From: Marinobacter sp. SS21
GTDB lineage: Bacteria > Pseudomonadota > Gammaproteobacteria > Pseudomonadales > Oleiphilaceae
DNA: 64,000 bases
Direction: 5' to 3'
NCBI RefSeq assembly: GCF_028369065.1
Contig: NZ_JAQNDA010000002.1
Coordinates: 248,001 to 312,000 of the forward strand
Below the pieces are notes generated by a model. That model searched no databases. It worked only from the letters and a program-made list of their open reading frames with translations, and was not told the DNA's origin. Position numbers and translations under genes: made by a program. This document shows positions 24,787 to 33,866 of the stretch, piece after piece. The stretch's first letter is position 1. Every line of letters starts with the position of its first letter.

Positions 24787-25381
24787 AGTTATTCCTGTAA
24801 CCCCAGCCACCAACAGGCTCTAGTAGGGGCTTGGCGTGAGCGTGAGTGAGCACACATGCGCCCAGCCTGCAAAACGGCGGCTTGCTGATTGAAATAGCAG
24901 TTTCAAGCAGTGCAGATTCCCTCCACCCGAAGGACAGAGTTTTTAAGTGTAACATTCATTTTGTGATCCGGGTCACACCTTAAGACGAATGACATCTATG
25001 GTGTATAGCAACCGTCGTTGATGGATTCTTCCCCGTTTAAGGCTATCTATAGGGCGTAAGGTGCTCTCCCAGTGGACGCAATGACGAGTCTGGCGCTGCG
25101 GTGCCAGATTGTCAGGGGCTGCGCAGTGAGGGCTACGACCAGGGTGGTGGTGATTATGATTTGCCTTCGTGTAATGAGTAACTGGGGTACATGGGGGTGT
25201 TATGTCTTAGCATTATGGGAGGAGCAAGCGGCTTGGCAGTCACTGGCCTTGTCCGAGGGCAGGCTTATAGGGCCTAATGCGGTAGAGGCCATTGGCTCGG
25301 AGCGGATCAGCTACGATCATCAATGGAAGTCGGTTCTTTGGAGGGGGGCAGCGTGACAGAATCGGGACAGGAGGAGCGCCG
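24787..25381. other. 595-base intergenic region
   Basis: This region holds the CRP-like site at 24962-24977 and no convincing gene. A frame at 25072-25356 (+) or its shorter version from about 25174 could encode 60-94 residues rich in Trp. It has no clear ribosome binding site and no family resemblance, so I do not call it. Confidence 0.4.
24962..24977. promoter_or_regulatory. CRP/Vfr-like binding site
   Basis: TGTGA-TCCGGG-TCACA matches the CRP consensus half-sites perfectly with the correct six-base spacer. It lies about 175 bases upstream of the leftward DUF6316-like gene and about 400 bases before the rightward AAA-like gene. Which gene it serves is not known. Confidence 0.6.
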
Positions 25382-26614
25382 TTGACGGTACAGGAGCAGG
25401 GTATCGACACGGGTTCGGCTTTGCCGGGAGGGCTGATCCCTCTGGCCGATTGGAGGCTGCCGTCGGCTTCAGTCAAGCATACCCTGAAGGATGCTTTGCG
25501 TTCGGCATGGACGCGACTACACCGGGGATACAGGCATGACATGGGTGATCTTGTCGGCCAGTCAGAGATAGCCGCTGTCACCCAGCTGCAGCTGAGACGG
25601 CTTGCGCCAGAGCCGGATTGGCAGGCGCGTGCCAGCGCGCTGGCGAACGCATTGGAGGAAGCCGCCCCTGGCCAGAAGCTTGCCCGCTCCGTCTTGTTGG
25701 TGGCGCCGCCATTCTCTGGGCTTTGCCAACCTTTGGGTTTGTTGGCTGAGCGGTATGGTTGGCAGGTCATCGAGCCCCCCGAAGACCTATTGATGAGCCC
25801 GGACGCGGCGGCGGTTTGGTGGGATCGACAACCGCTGGATCAACCCTGGGTGATTCCGGAACTGGCGAAGTTCTGGCTTCGAAACTATGCCGGCTTGGCG
25901 GCGATCAGGGAGCTGCTAAACCGGGTGGCCAGTGATCAGTGCGCTCCCGGTGTCGTCGGCTGCTCCAGTTGGTGCTGGAGCTTCTGGCAGCGTTACCTGC
26001 CCGATCTGCCGGTGACGGTTCAGACCCTGGCCCCCATGGGGGCGGAAGAACTGGCGGTTTGGCTGGAATCTCTACCCGGTAATGCCAGTCGGCCGCCCTT
26101 ACGGGTCCGCATGGCAAACAACAACGATTGGGTCATCCCGCTCAAGGATCGGCCGGCGCTTGGTGCTGGTCGCCACAGTACCTACCTCAAGGATCTGGCG
26201 GCGCTATCGCGGGGTAACCCCGGCGTCGCCCTGGCCATTTGGCAACGGGCGCTTCGGGCCCGCCCGGACGACGCCCAGTTGGCGGGCGATGGCGAGGCAG
26301 CATCGCCAACCGGCACCGCAACCCGGGATTGTTGGGTCATTCCCCTGGAGCAGGTGAGCCTGCCGGAGGTGTCAACGGTGTCCCGGCCGATGACGAGCGT
26401 GCTCCACTCGATCTTGTTGCACGCTGGCCTGACCACGGATCGACTCGCCTTGGTGACCGCGTTGACGAGCCTTGATGTGCTCCGTGCGCTTCGCTGGCTG
26501 GAGCGATACGAGCTGGTTGCCAACGGAGAAGACGGCTGGCAGGTAACAGCCCAAGCCTATCCATGGATCCGTCGCCAGTTGCAGGGCGAGGGCTATCCGG
26601 TGGACGGCTTCTAA
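25382..26614 (+). CDS. Degenerate AAA/STAND-like protein of unknown function
   Basis: This 410-residue protein starts at a TTG with an excellent ribosome binding site (AGGAGG, about seven bases upstream). The frame continues upstream without such a signal. The middle has L-A-R-S-V-L-L-V-A-P-P-F-S-G followed by a hydrophobic strand pattern, resembling an NTPase core whose Walker A Lys-Ser/Thr is absent. Farther on comes LAALSRGNPGVALAIWQRALR, like the helical lid of AAA ATPases, and a winged-helix-like C-terminus (VLRALRWLERYELVANGEDGWQVTAQAYPWIRRQL). It lies 12 bases before an MscS channel gene, so a scaffold or regulatory role there is possible. The ATPase relation is my inference. Confidence 0.6.
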   Translation: MTVQEQGIDTGSALPGGLIPLADWRLPSASVKHTLKDALRSAWTRLHRGYRHDMGDLVGQSEIAAVTQLQLRRLAPEPDWQARASALANALEEAAPGQKLARSVLLVAPPFSGLCQPLGLLAERYGWQVIEPPEDLLMSPDAAAVWWDRQPLDQPWVIPELAKFWLRNYAGLAAIRELLNRVASDQCAPGVVGCSSWCWSFWQRYLPDLPVTVQTLAPMGAEELAVWLESLPGNASRPPLRVRMANNNDWVIPLKDRPALGAGRHSTYLKDLAALSRGNPGVALAIWQRALRARPDDAQLAGDGEAASPTGTATRDCWVIPLEQVSLPEVSTVSRPMTSVLHSILLHAGLTTDRLALVTALTSLDVLRALRWLERYELVANGEDGWQVTAQAYPWIRRQLQGEGYPVDGF

Positions 26615-26626
26615 AAGGAGATTGCG

Positions 26627-27427
26627 ATGGGGGATTTTGGGCTTAAGGCGGCGTTGTCCTCGTTGACGTCGGAGTCGGTGTTCCAGGCTATCATGCTGGT
26701 GCTGGTGGCCGCCGTGTTGATCACTTTGATCCAGACGTTCCTGCCAAGGCTGGCGTATTCACTGGGCGGCAAGACCCGGTTGTATTTGCTGGCTTCGGTG
26801 CCGTTACTGCGTCTGCTGGTGATTGTCGCTGCCATTGTGTTGGTGGTGCCTGTACTGATTGAACCATCGTTCGAGAACATGTTCGCGGTGTTTGGCGCGC
26901 TCGGACTGGCCCTCGGCTTCGCGTTCAAGGATTACGCCAACAGCCTCATTGCCGGCATCGTAACGCTGTATGAAATGCCCTATCGTCCCGGTGACTGGAT
27001 TGAAATTAATGGCCAATATGGTGAGGTTCGGAGCATCGGAACTCGGGCTGCGGAAATCACCACCCCGGACGACACGGTGGTGGTGATTCCCCACAGCGTG
27101 CTGTGGAGTGCGCTGATTTCTAATAGCACCGATGGCAGCGATAACCTGATGTGTGTCACCGAGCTTTGTCTGCAGCCGGGCCACGACGTTGGCCGGATCA
27201 GGGCGTTGCTGAGGGACGTCGCCTACACCAGTCCGCTGGTGAAAACCTGGCAGCCGGTGCTGGTTCATGTGTATAACCGCCCTTATGGCATGTGTTACAA
27301 GATCAAGGCCTATCCGCTGGCCCCCAGTGATCAGTTCGCCTTTAATAGTGATCTGGTTGCCCGCAGTGCCGAGGCTTTGGCGAAAGAAGGCGTTCAATTT
27401 ACCTGTGTCGAATCGTTGGTTGGCTGA
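26627..27427 (+). CDS. MscS-family mechanosensitive channel
   Basis: This 266-residue protein has three N-terminal hydrophobic helices and the MscS core: the pore helix FAVFGALGLALGFAFKDYANSLIAGIVTLYE, then the beta domain PYRPGDWIEINGQYGEVRSIGTRAAEITTPDDTVVVIPHS. MscS channels open under membrane tension to release solutes during osmotic downshock. AGGAGA precedes the ATG. It is coupled to the AAA-like gene upstream, which is not a usual MscS partner. Confidence 0.92.
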   Translation: MGDFGLKAALSSLTSESVFQAIMLVLVAAVLITLIQTFLPRLAYSLGGKTRLYLLASVPLLRLLVIVAAIVLVVPVLIEPSFENMFAVFGALGLALGFAFKDYANSLIAGIVTLYEMPYRPGDWIEINGQYGEVRSIGTRAAEITTPDDTVVVIPHSVLWSALISNSTDGSDNLMCVTELCLQPGHDVGRIRALLRDVAYTSPLVKTWQPVLVHVYNRPYGMCYKIKAYPLAPSDQFAFNSDLVARSAEALAKEGVQFTCVESLVG

Positions 27428-27462
27428 CTGGGGCGTGGCAGCAGTTGATCGGCAGGTGCAAA

Positions 27463-27486
27463 AAGGCACGGTCGAAACCGTGCCTT
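27463..27486. terminator. Hairpin between convergent mscS and dctP genes
   Basis: AAGGCACGGT and ACCGTGCCTT form a perfect ten-base stem around CGAA. The U tract is short on either strand, so termination strength is uncertain. Confidence 0.6.
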
Positions 27487-27513
27487 GACGGGGCCTTGTT
27501 CAACGACTGAAAT

Positions 27514-28611
27514 TCACATCTGGCCGTCTTCCGCCTCCTTGACCATTTCGGTGATGGTGGTGAGGATCTCTTGACCCCGTTCGCCAGCATCCTCCAGATA
27601 AATGTCCCGTACGCTCATACTGGCGGCGCGAAACACTTCCCGCTCTTCACTGGTGAGTTCCACCACTTCAATGTCGCTATTGGCCTTGATCTTCTCCAGG
27701 CGCTCATTGTTGAACTCGGCTTGTTTCTGGTAGATGTAATCCACCAGTTTGGCCCGTGTGTCATCCAGCCACTGACGTTGATCTTCAGCCAGTCCTTCGT
27801 ACCACTGCTTGTTGGACACCAGGGTGGTGATGAACTGAGCGTGATTGGCGAACGTCATGGCTTCCTGCACCTCGTAGAAGCTCATTTCCTCGATTGCGAA
27901 GATGGGATTGACCTGACCGTCGATCTGTTTCAGCTGCAGGCCGCTGTATACCTCGGAATAGGGCATTGGCGATGGGTTGGCGCCGTATGCCTTGTAGGAT
28001 TCGGTGAGGATTGGGGAGGTCATCGTGCGCATCTTGAATTCCCTGAAATCGTCCGGTGACCGAAGCGGCTTGCTGCCGGTCCAAACCATCCAGCCTTCCG
28101 GAACAATGCCCAGCAGCTTCATGTTCTGGTCTGCGTAGGGGGCTTCGAACAGGCCATGAACCCGCTCGCTGGAAAGCACGTCCTTGTTAATGTCGTTGTC
28201 ATCGGATAGCACGAAGTGCAGCGTGAAAATGCCGACTTCCGGTATCACCGAGGCCAGGTGGCCCGGCGATGCGAAAGCCAGCTGGATGGAACCATCCTGC
28301 ACCAGTTCAGTCAGTTGGGACGATGTGCCCAGAGCCCCGTAGGGGTAGATTTCAATGGAGATCTGACCCTTGGAGATCTCTTCGATCTGACGCTTGAACT
28401 CTTGCGCATAGGCGTCTTGAACGCTGCCTTCGATTTCTTCCAGGGCAAAGCGCCAGGTAACGGGTTCCGCCATCGCTTCTGATTCGGCTTGCTGAGCAGA
28501 AGGCGCGGCAGTCGAAGCCGCTTGTTCGTCGTTACCGCTATCGGAGCACCCCGCCAGGATCAGTGAAAGGGCTACGAACAAACTTGCGAGCCCGCGTGTG
28601 AGTATCGTCAT
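27514..28611 (-). CDS. TRAP transporter solute-binding lipoprotein (DctP type)
   Basis: This 365-residue extracytoplasmic binding protein has a lipoprotein signal (L-I-L-A-G-C) and a linker rich in Ser, Ala and Glu. The DctP fold follows: TWRFALEEIEGSVQDAYAQEFKRQIEEISKGQISIEIYP, the conserved Arg region FREFKMRTMTSP (usual carboxylate-binding Arg), and QIDGQVNPI. TRAP systems import carboxylates using the Na+ gradient; the ligand here is not predictable. The ATG at 28611 has AGGAGA upstream. It is divergent from dctQM. Confidence 0.92.
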   Translation of the reverse strand: MTILTRGLASLFVALSLILAGCSDSGNDEQAASTAAPSAQQAESEAMAEPVTWRFALEEIEGSVQDAYAQEFKRQIEEISKGQISIEIYPYGALGTSSQLTELVQDGSIQLAFASPGHLASVIPEVGIFTLHFVLSDDNDINKDVLSSERVHGLFEAPYADQNMKLLGIVPEGWMVWTGSKPLRSPDDFREFKMRTMTSPILTESYKAYGANPSPMPYSEVYSGLQLKQIDGQVNPIFAIEEMSFYEVQEAMTFANHAQFITTLVSNKQWYEGLAEDQRQWLDDTRAKLVDYIYQKQAEFNNERLEKIKANSDIEVVELTSEEREVFRAASMSVRDIYLEDAGERGQEILTTITEMVKEAEDGQM

Positions 28612-28767
28612 TTGGTATCTCCTTTGCGATCTTTTCCTCTTCATGAATTTGGCAACAATCATCCAGAATTTCTTGGTAACAGCTTATTAGATAGACAAAT
28701 TTCTTGATGTTTGCCACCTTTAACAACCTATACTGTGCAGAAAGTCATGGGAAATGGAGCCTCTGCG

Positions 28768-29439
28768 ATGACTGTGCCGACCGAGGATTCAGTGCGCCAA
28801 CGCGTCGGAAACTACGTCAAAATTCCCTTTCGTTGGTTGGATATCGGCCTCAATTTTATTGAAAAGTCCATTCTGATTGTCGGCATCCTGACCATGGCCG
28901 CCGTCAGTGTCATCAATGTATTTGCCCGCAACCTTGGCGCCAGCCTGTCCTTTGCCGATGAGGTGGCGCAGCTCCTGGTGGTGGTGGTTACCTTTGTCGG
29001 CGTAGGGCACGGCGTTCGTAATGCCCGGCATATCCGGGTTTCGGCACTGCACGACTTGCTTCCACCCGTTGGCCAGAAGATTTTGCTCACCATAGTCAGT
29101 TTCGTGTCTTGTGGCTTGCTGGCACTGCTGGCGGTGTACGCCTGGGAATACGTGATGAAACTGCAGGGTACCGGCCGGAAAATGCCGTCCTTGGGGATGC
29201 CATTGTGGACGGTGTACCTGATTGCTCCCATCGGGTTGGCGGTGGGCGCGGCTCAGTTCCTGCTGGCTGGGGTCCGTAACCTCGTCAGTCCAGGCGCTTG
29301 GTTGTCTTGGCATCACCCGGATGAATACGATTCCAAACTGGATGAACTGACATCGGAAATCGGCCTGGCGGACGAGTTCGAAGAGCCGGATCAGCCCGAG
29401 GCATTAAAAGGGAAGAACCGGGAGGCAGGCCATGACTGA
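28768..29439 (+). CDS. TRAP transporter small permease (DctQ type)
   Basis: This 223-residue protein has four transmembrane helices of the DctQ pattern: LNFIEKSILIVGILTMAAVSVINVFARNLG, then FADEVAQLLVVVVTFVGVGHGVRNARHIRV. A charged cytoplasmic C-terminal tail is longer than usual. It bridges the binding protein and the large permease. The ATG at 28768 with GGAG eight bases upstream is preferred to an upstream in-frame ATG. Its last eight bases overlap dctM. Confidence 0.92.
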   Translation: MTVPTEDSVRQRVGNYVKIPFRWLDIGLNFIEKSILIVGILTMAAVSVINVFARNLGASLSFADEVAQLLVVVVTFVGVGHGVRNARHIRVSALHDLLPPVGQKILLTIVSFVSCGLLALLAVYAWEYVMKLQGTGRKMPSLGMPLWTVYLIAPIGLAVGAAQFLLAGVRNLVSPGAWLSWHHPDEYDSKLDELTSEIGLADEFEEPDQPEALKGKNREAGHD

Positions 29440-30763
29440 GGTTATGGAAGTTCTTGGTCTAGGCAACCTGGGGATGGCCGCCATGTCCATTGTGGTGGCG
29501 GTGGTGATGGTGGCGCTGCTGCTGATGGGGTTCCCAATGATGGTGCCGCTGCTGGTGGGGGCCATGGTGTTGCTGTTCACCCAGTTTCCGTTTATGGACG
29601 GCTCGGTGATTGTGCAACAGATGATTGGCGGCATCTCCCAGAGCGTTTTGGTGGCGGTACCGATGTTCATTTTGGCGGCTGACATCATGATCAAGGGTCA
29701 CACGGCAGACCGGCTGTTGGACTTGGTTTCCAAATTTGTTGGCCACCTGCGAGGGGGGCTGCCGATGACAACGGCTGTGTCCTGTACCCTGTTTGGTGCG
29801 GTGTCCGGTTCCACCCAGGCGACTGTGGTGGCGATGGGGCAACCGTTGCGTCCCAAGCTTGTCGAGGCGGGTTATTCCGACAAGTTCACCATGGCGTTGA
29901 TCATCAATGCCAGCGACATCGCGCTACTGATCCCCCCGTCCATTGGCATGATTATCTATGGCGTGGTGTCTGGCACCTCGGTCGGTGATCTGTTCATCGC
30001 CGGGATTGGTCCCGGACTGATGATCCTGGCACTGTTTTCAGCGTACTGCTACGTCAAATCCATCAAGCTGAACATTCCCCTGATGGAAAAGGCCAGCTGG
30101 CCAGATCGCCTGGCGGCGCTGAAAAAGGCGCTGTTGCCGATGGGATTTCCGGTGATCATCATTGGAGGCATCTATTCTGGCCTGTTCAGTCCCACCGAAG
30201 CCGCGTCCATGTCGGTGGCCTATGCACTGCTGCTGGAGATGGTCATTTTTCGCCAGGTCAGCTTTCGGGATTTACCTTCCATTGCCCTGTCCACCGGTCT
30301 GATTACGGCGGTGGTGTTTATCCTGGTTGCCGCCGGTACCGCCTTTTCCTGGGTGATTTCTTTTGCCAAGTTGCCGGAGCTGATGTTGGGTGGGGTGATT
30401 GAGAGCGCGGCAGAAAATCCCTACATGGTGCTAGCGCTTATTGCTGTATCCTATTTTATCGGCTGCATGTTTGTGGACCCCATCGTGGTCATCCTCATTC
30501 TCACCCCCATCTTTGCCCCTGCCGTGGCGGCGGCCGGCATTGATCCGGTACTGGTCGGAACTCTGGTCACCCTGCAGGCGGCCATTGGCTCGGCGACACC
30601 GCCTTTTGGATGCGATATATTCACCGCCGTGGCCATCTTCCGAAGGCCCTACCTGGATGTGATTGCCGGAACACCGCCGTTCATCATGCTGTTGTTGTTG
30701 TCGACGGTGCTGCTAATCCTGTTCCCGCAGATCGCGTTGTTCCTGCCTGGCTTGATGGATTAG
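29432..30763 (+). CDS. TRAP transporter large permease (DctM type)
   Basis: This 443-residue protein has about 12 hydrophobic helices and the DctM signatures: LLLMGFPMMVPLLVGAMVLL, VSGSTQATVVAMGQPLRPKLVEAGYSDKFTMALIINASDIALLIPPSIGMIIYGV, and the C-terminal TPPFGCDIFTAVAIF. It carries out Na+-coupled transport of the substrate delivered by DctP. It overlaps dctQ by eight bases and is followed by a DMT-family gene. Confidence 0.95.
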   Translation: MTEVMEVLGLGNLGMAAMSIVVAVVMVALLLMGFPMMVPLLVGAMVLLFTQFPFMDGSVIVQQMIGGISQSVLVAVPMFILAADIMIKGHTADRLLDLVSKFVGHLRGGLPMTTAVSCTLFGAVSGSTQATVVAMGQPLRPKLVEAGYSDKFTMALIINASDIALLIPPSIGMIIYGVVSGTSVGDLFIAGIGPGLMILALFSAYCYVKSIKLNIPLMEKASWPDRLAALKKALLPMGFPVIIIGGIYSGLFSPTEAASMSVAYALLLEMVIFRQVSFRDLPSIALSTGLITAVVFILVAAGTAFSWVISFAKLPELMLGGVIESAAENPYMVLALIAVSYFIGCMFVDPIVVILILTPIFAPAVAAAGIDPVLVGTLVTLQAAIGSATPPFGCDIFTAVAIFRRPYLDVIAGTPPFIMLLLLSTVLLILFPQIALFLPGLMD

Positions 30764-30769
30764 GGCACC

Positions 30770-31675
30770 ATGAAAAATCAGACCCACGCCATGCTGTTTG
30801 GGCTTGGCGCCGTACTGCTGTGGTCGACGGTAGCCACTGCGTTCAAACTATCGTTACGGGAGCTGAGCCCGGTTCAGCTGCTGCTGGTGGCCTGTCTGGC
30901 TTCCATTGCGGTGATGGCGCTTGTGGTGATAATCCAGGGGCGCTGGCGGCAGCTGTTCACCCTTAGCGCCCGCCAATACCTGCTGTCCCTGCTGCTGGGG
31001 CTGATCAATCCCTGTCTCTATTATTTTCTGCTGTTCGGCGCGTTCGATCGCCTGCCGGCCCAGGAGGCTCAACCGCTGAACTACACCTGGGCGCTGGTGC
31101 TGGCCTATTTGTCGGTGCCATTTTTGGGGCAGCGCTTGCGAGCGGCGGACATCGTGGCCGGATTTATCTGCTATGGCGGGGTGGTGGTCATTGCTACCCG
31201 GGGCGACGTACTGTCGCTGTCGTTTTCCAATCCGGTGGGCGTGGCGTTTGCCTTGGGGAGCACTCTGGTGTGGGCGAGCTACTGGATTGCGGCAACCCGG
31301 GATACCCGCGAGCCGGTGATCGGCCTGTTGCTTAATTTTGTCTGTGGACTGCCTTTTATCGTCGCCGCCTGTGCTCTGACCGACGGCTTTGAGCTTGAGC
31401 CGGGCGTGGCGCTGTATAGCGCGATCTATGTTGGGGTGTTTGAGATGGGATTGGCGTTCGTGCTGTGGTCCTTCGCCATGAAAAAGGCCGACAATACGGC
31501 CCGGGTCAGTAACCTGATCTTTATTTCTCCTTTCCTCTCTCTGGTGTTTATCTCCTGGATTCTGGACGAAGTCATCCTCGGGTCTACCTTCATCGGGCTG
31601 TTGCTAATCGCGGCGGGGCTCTGGGTTCAACAGCGTAAGGTGCGTGGTCGAATGACCGAGGCGGCCACTTCGTGA
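30770..31675 (+). CDS. EamA/DMT-family transporter
   Basis: This 301-residue protein has ten hydrophobic helices in two EamA halves ([28 protein letters not shown], then [22 protein letters not shown]). The drug/metabolite transporter family includes exporters of amino acids and other metabolites; the substrate is unknown. It lies six bases after dctM, so it probably shares the TRAP transcript. Its end overlaps the GIY-YIG gene by four bases. Confidence 0.9.
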   Translation: MKNQTHAMLFGLGAVLLWSTVATAFKLSLRELSPVQLLLVACLASIAVMALVVIIQGRWRQLFTLSARQYLLSLLLGLINPCLYYFLLFGAFDRLPAQEAQPLNYTWALVLAYLSVPFLGQRLRAADIVAGFICYGGVVVIATRGDVLSLSFSNPVGVAFALGSTLVWASYWIAATRDTREPVIGLLLNFVCGLPFIVAACALTDGFELEPGVALYSAIYVGVFEMGLAFVLWSFAMKKADNTARVSNLIFISPFLSLVFISWILDEVILGSTFIGLLLIAAGLWVQQRKVRGRMTEAATS

Positions 31676-32055
31676 AGCCCTGGCATCTCTACCTGGTACG
31701 AACGGCCGCCGGACACCTGTATACCGGGGTGACCACCGATGTGGCGCGCCGATTTGCCGAGCACCAGGCGGGCGCTCCCAAGGGCGCGCGAAGCCTGCGT
31801 GGCAAAGGGCCGCTGTCGCTGGCCTATGCAGCGGCAGTGGGCAACCGGTCCGACGCGTTGCGGCTGGAGCGGCAGATCAAGCGCTGGTCCCGGCAACGTA
31901 AGGAGCACCTGATTAGTGGTGATGCCTGCCTGCCAGCCTTGCCCTCCGGAGGCAGTGACAAGGCTGGTCGGGGCGAGCCGTCCTCAGTGACTGAGGGCGG
32001 CCATGATGCCGCGGGTAAAGATATTGGGCAGCCACTTACTGGCCAGGGCCAGTGA
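31672..32055 (+). CDS. GIY-YIG nuclease-like protein (UPF0213/YhbQ)
   Basis: This 127-residue protein has the GIY-YIG core [21 protein letters not shown] at the N-terminus, with the catalytic-type Arg in VARRFAEH and a Glu in [15 protein letters not shown]0213 proteins are around 90-100 residues; this one has a ~30-residue low-complexity tail. It begins with a GTG in the overlapping GTGA of the preceding gene. Its last 72 bases overlap the convergent SDR gene. The role of bacterial UPF0213 proteins is mostly unknown; DNA repair has been suggested. Confidence 0.85.
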   Translation: MKPWHLYLVRTAAGHLYTGVTTDVARRFAEHQAGAPKGARSLRGKGPLSLAYAAAVGNRSDALRLERQIKRWSRQRKEHLISGDACLPALPSGGSDKAGRGEPSSVTEGGHDAAGKDIGQPLTGQGQ

Positions 32056-32745
32056 TTTGAACTGAAGCCCGACCAGGTGGTGTACGTCTTCGGTCTGCGA
32101 TGTCTGCCAGACTTCATCCGCCAGGTTGTCCGCCGACAGGTTGACCCCCAACCGCTCGATGACCGGTGCCTTAAACGATTGGCTGTCCACCATGGGCGTT
32201 TTCACAAACGGGGTCATGATGTCCTGCACCAGGATATCGTGAGCTTTCCACTCGATGTTCAGCGCTTCCGTCAGGCCCCGTACGGCGAATTTCGAGGCGG
32301 AGTAGCTGGCAAAATGCGGCGTGCCGTACATCGCCGAAGCCGAACTCATGTTGATCACCCGCGCCCCTGGCGTTTGTTTCAGCAGCGGGAAGGCCGCCCG
32401 ACACATGCGAATCAGGCCGGTGACGTTGATGTCTATGATGCGTGCGTGGTCTTCGACCGATATCTGTTCGAAGTGGCCAATACGCAGGATGCCGGCACAG
32501 TTGAACAGCAAATCCAGCTGGCCTTTGCTGAAGCGGGTGAACTCAGCCAGGGCCTTCTCTACCGACTGTCCGTCGGTCACGTCCACTTCACAGGTCCAGT
32601 GCTGACCGCCCAGGGATTCATTGAGGCTGCTCAACGCGGCCCCGTTCACGTCCAGCAAGCCCAGTCGCCAGCCTTCGCGGGCGAATTTGCGTGCAGTGGC
32701 GGCGCCGATACCGGAAGCGGCACCGGTAATAAGGATGGTTTTCAT
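31984..32745 (-). CDS. Short-chain dehydrogenase/reductase
   Basis: This 253-residue SDR has the Rossmann motif [13 protein letters not shown] (Gly-rich, residues ~7-19), NCAGI, and the catalytic Ser...Tyr-x-x-x-Lys as N-M-S-S-A-S and Y-S-A-S-K. The substrate is unknown. It lies downstream of the alpha/beta hydrolase gene with a four-base overlap, so the two may work on the same ester or alcohol. Confidence 0.88.
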   Translation of the reverse strand: MKTILITGAASGIGAATARKFAREGWRLGLLDVNGAALSSLNESLGGQHWTCEVDVTDGQSVEKALAEFTRFSKGQLDLLFNCAGILRIGHFEQISVEDHARIIDINVTGLIRMCRAAFPLLKQTPGARVINMSSASAMYGTPHFASYSASKFAVRGLTEALNIEWKAHDILVQDIMTPFVKTPMVDSQSFKAPVIERLGVNLSADNLADEVWQTSQTEDVHHLVGLQFKSLALASKWLPNIFTRGIMAALSH

Positions 32746-33635
32746 AGGGCCTGATTTCTCCGTATGTGTTCACCGGCGGTGGTCATGGCTTCGGTGGCGC
32801 GGGACAGTTGTCCGGCGTGGACCTGGAAGACGTGCCAGAGGCTGTTGTACACCTCCAGCGTGACGTCGGTTTGGTGTTGGCGAGCTTTGTCGGCCAGCCG
32901 TTGGGAATCGTTTAGCAGGATTTCATCGCTGCCAACCTGGATCAGGATTGGGGGAAGCCCGCTGAAATCGCCGTAGAGGGGTGAGATGTAGGGGTTAGTA
33001 CGGGGTTCTCCGGCGCAGTACAGGCCCGCGGCATTCTCGATCCAGCCCTGCTGAATCACCGGTTCATTCTCTGGGGCATAAAGTTCTGCGTGGCTCAGAT
33101 CCGCCCAGGGGGAGAACAGCGTCAGGGAGCCCGGCAGGGCGATGCCTTCGTCGCGCAGGCGCATGGCCAGGGCCAGGGCCAGGCCGCCGCCTGCAGAGTC
33201 GCCTGCAATGGCAATGTTCTTCGGGTCATAGCCCTCGGCCAGCAGAGCCTGATAAACCGCCAGGGCGTCATCAAGCGCCGCCGGATAGGGGTTTTCCGGC
33301 GCCAGTCGGTAATCCGGGGCATAGACGGTCGCCTTGGTCGCTTTCGCCAGGTGACCGGTAATACCCTTGTGTGTCTTGGGAGAACCGATAACATAGGCGC
33401 CGCCGTGCAGGTAAAGGATGGCCTGATTCGAGTCGCTGCCGTAGCGGGTCCGCAGTACCGGAACCTCTGCCAGCCGGATTGCCTTGAAGCGGCAGCCCAG
33501 TGGCGGCACGGAACTGCGATAGGCCTGTCGAATCAGGCTGCGCTGCAGGGGCACTGGTATGGCCGGATTTAGCAGCGGCTTTACCAGCCGCTGCATGGTT
33601 TGGCGTAGTCCAGCGGTCAGGATATCTTGCAGCAT
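32742..33635 (-). CDS. Alpha/beta hydrolase, hormone-sensitive lipase type
   Basis: This 297-residue hydrolase belongs to bacterial family IV esterases. The oxyanion motif is LYLHGGAYVIG, the nucleophile motif GDSAGGG, and the catalytic Asp and His probably lie in QVGSDEILLND and WHVFQ. Typical substrates are short- and medium-chain esters. The ATG at 33635 is preceded by AGGAGA. A longer upstream frame is open but resembles no family member. It overlaps the downstream SDR gene by four bases. Confidence 0.9.
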   Translation of the reverse strand: MLQDILTAGLRQTMQRLVKPLLNPAIPVPLQRSLIRQAYRSSVPPLGCRFKAIRLAEVPVLRTRYGSDSNQAILYLHGGAYVIGSPKTHKGITGHLAKATKATVYAPDYRLAPENPYPAALDDALAVYQALLAEGYDPKNIAIAGDSAGGGLALALAMRLRDEGIALPGSLTLFSPWADLSHAELYAPENEPVIQQGWIENAAGLYCAGEPRTNPYISPLYGDFSGLPPILIQVGSDEILLNDSQRLADKARQHQTDVTLEVYNSLWHVFQVHAGQLSRATEAMTTAGEHIRRNQAL

Positions 33636-33866
33636 CGGGGATTCTCCTGGAATTCCGGAATTAAGTAGACAGCCAGCATAGTCAGAGACTTGCGAGCGGC
33701 CAATGGCAAATATGACGGCGAACCCCCGGCGCTGGATTGCGCCGGTCCCTGACGGTCCGGGAGGTTGCTCACTGATGCAGCGGCTCCCAGGGCAGTTCTG
33801 CCGCACCGGGTATGCTAATCTTTCCCATATTTCGACCAACCCATCATGACAGGCGTTTAATCCTAC

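Noticed and set aside
25072..25356. 94-codon frame (or a 60-codon version) upstream of the AAA-like gene
   Set aside because: No clear ribosome binding site or family; the composition is odd (many Trp and Arg).
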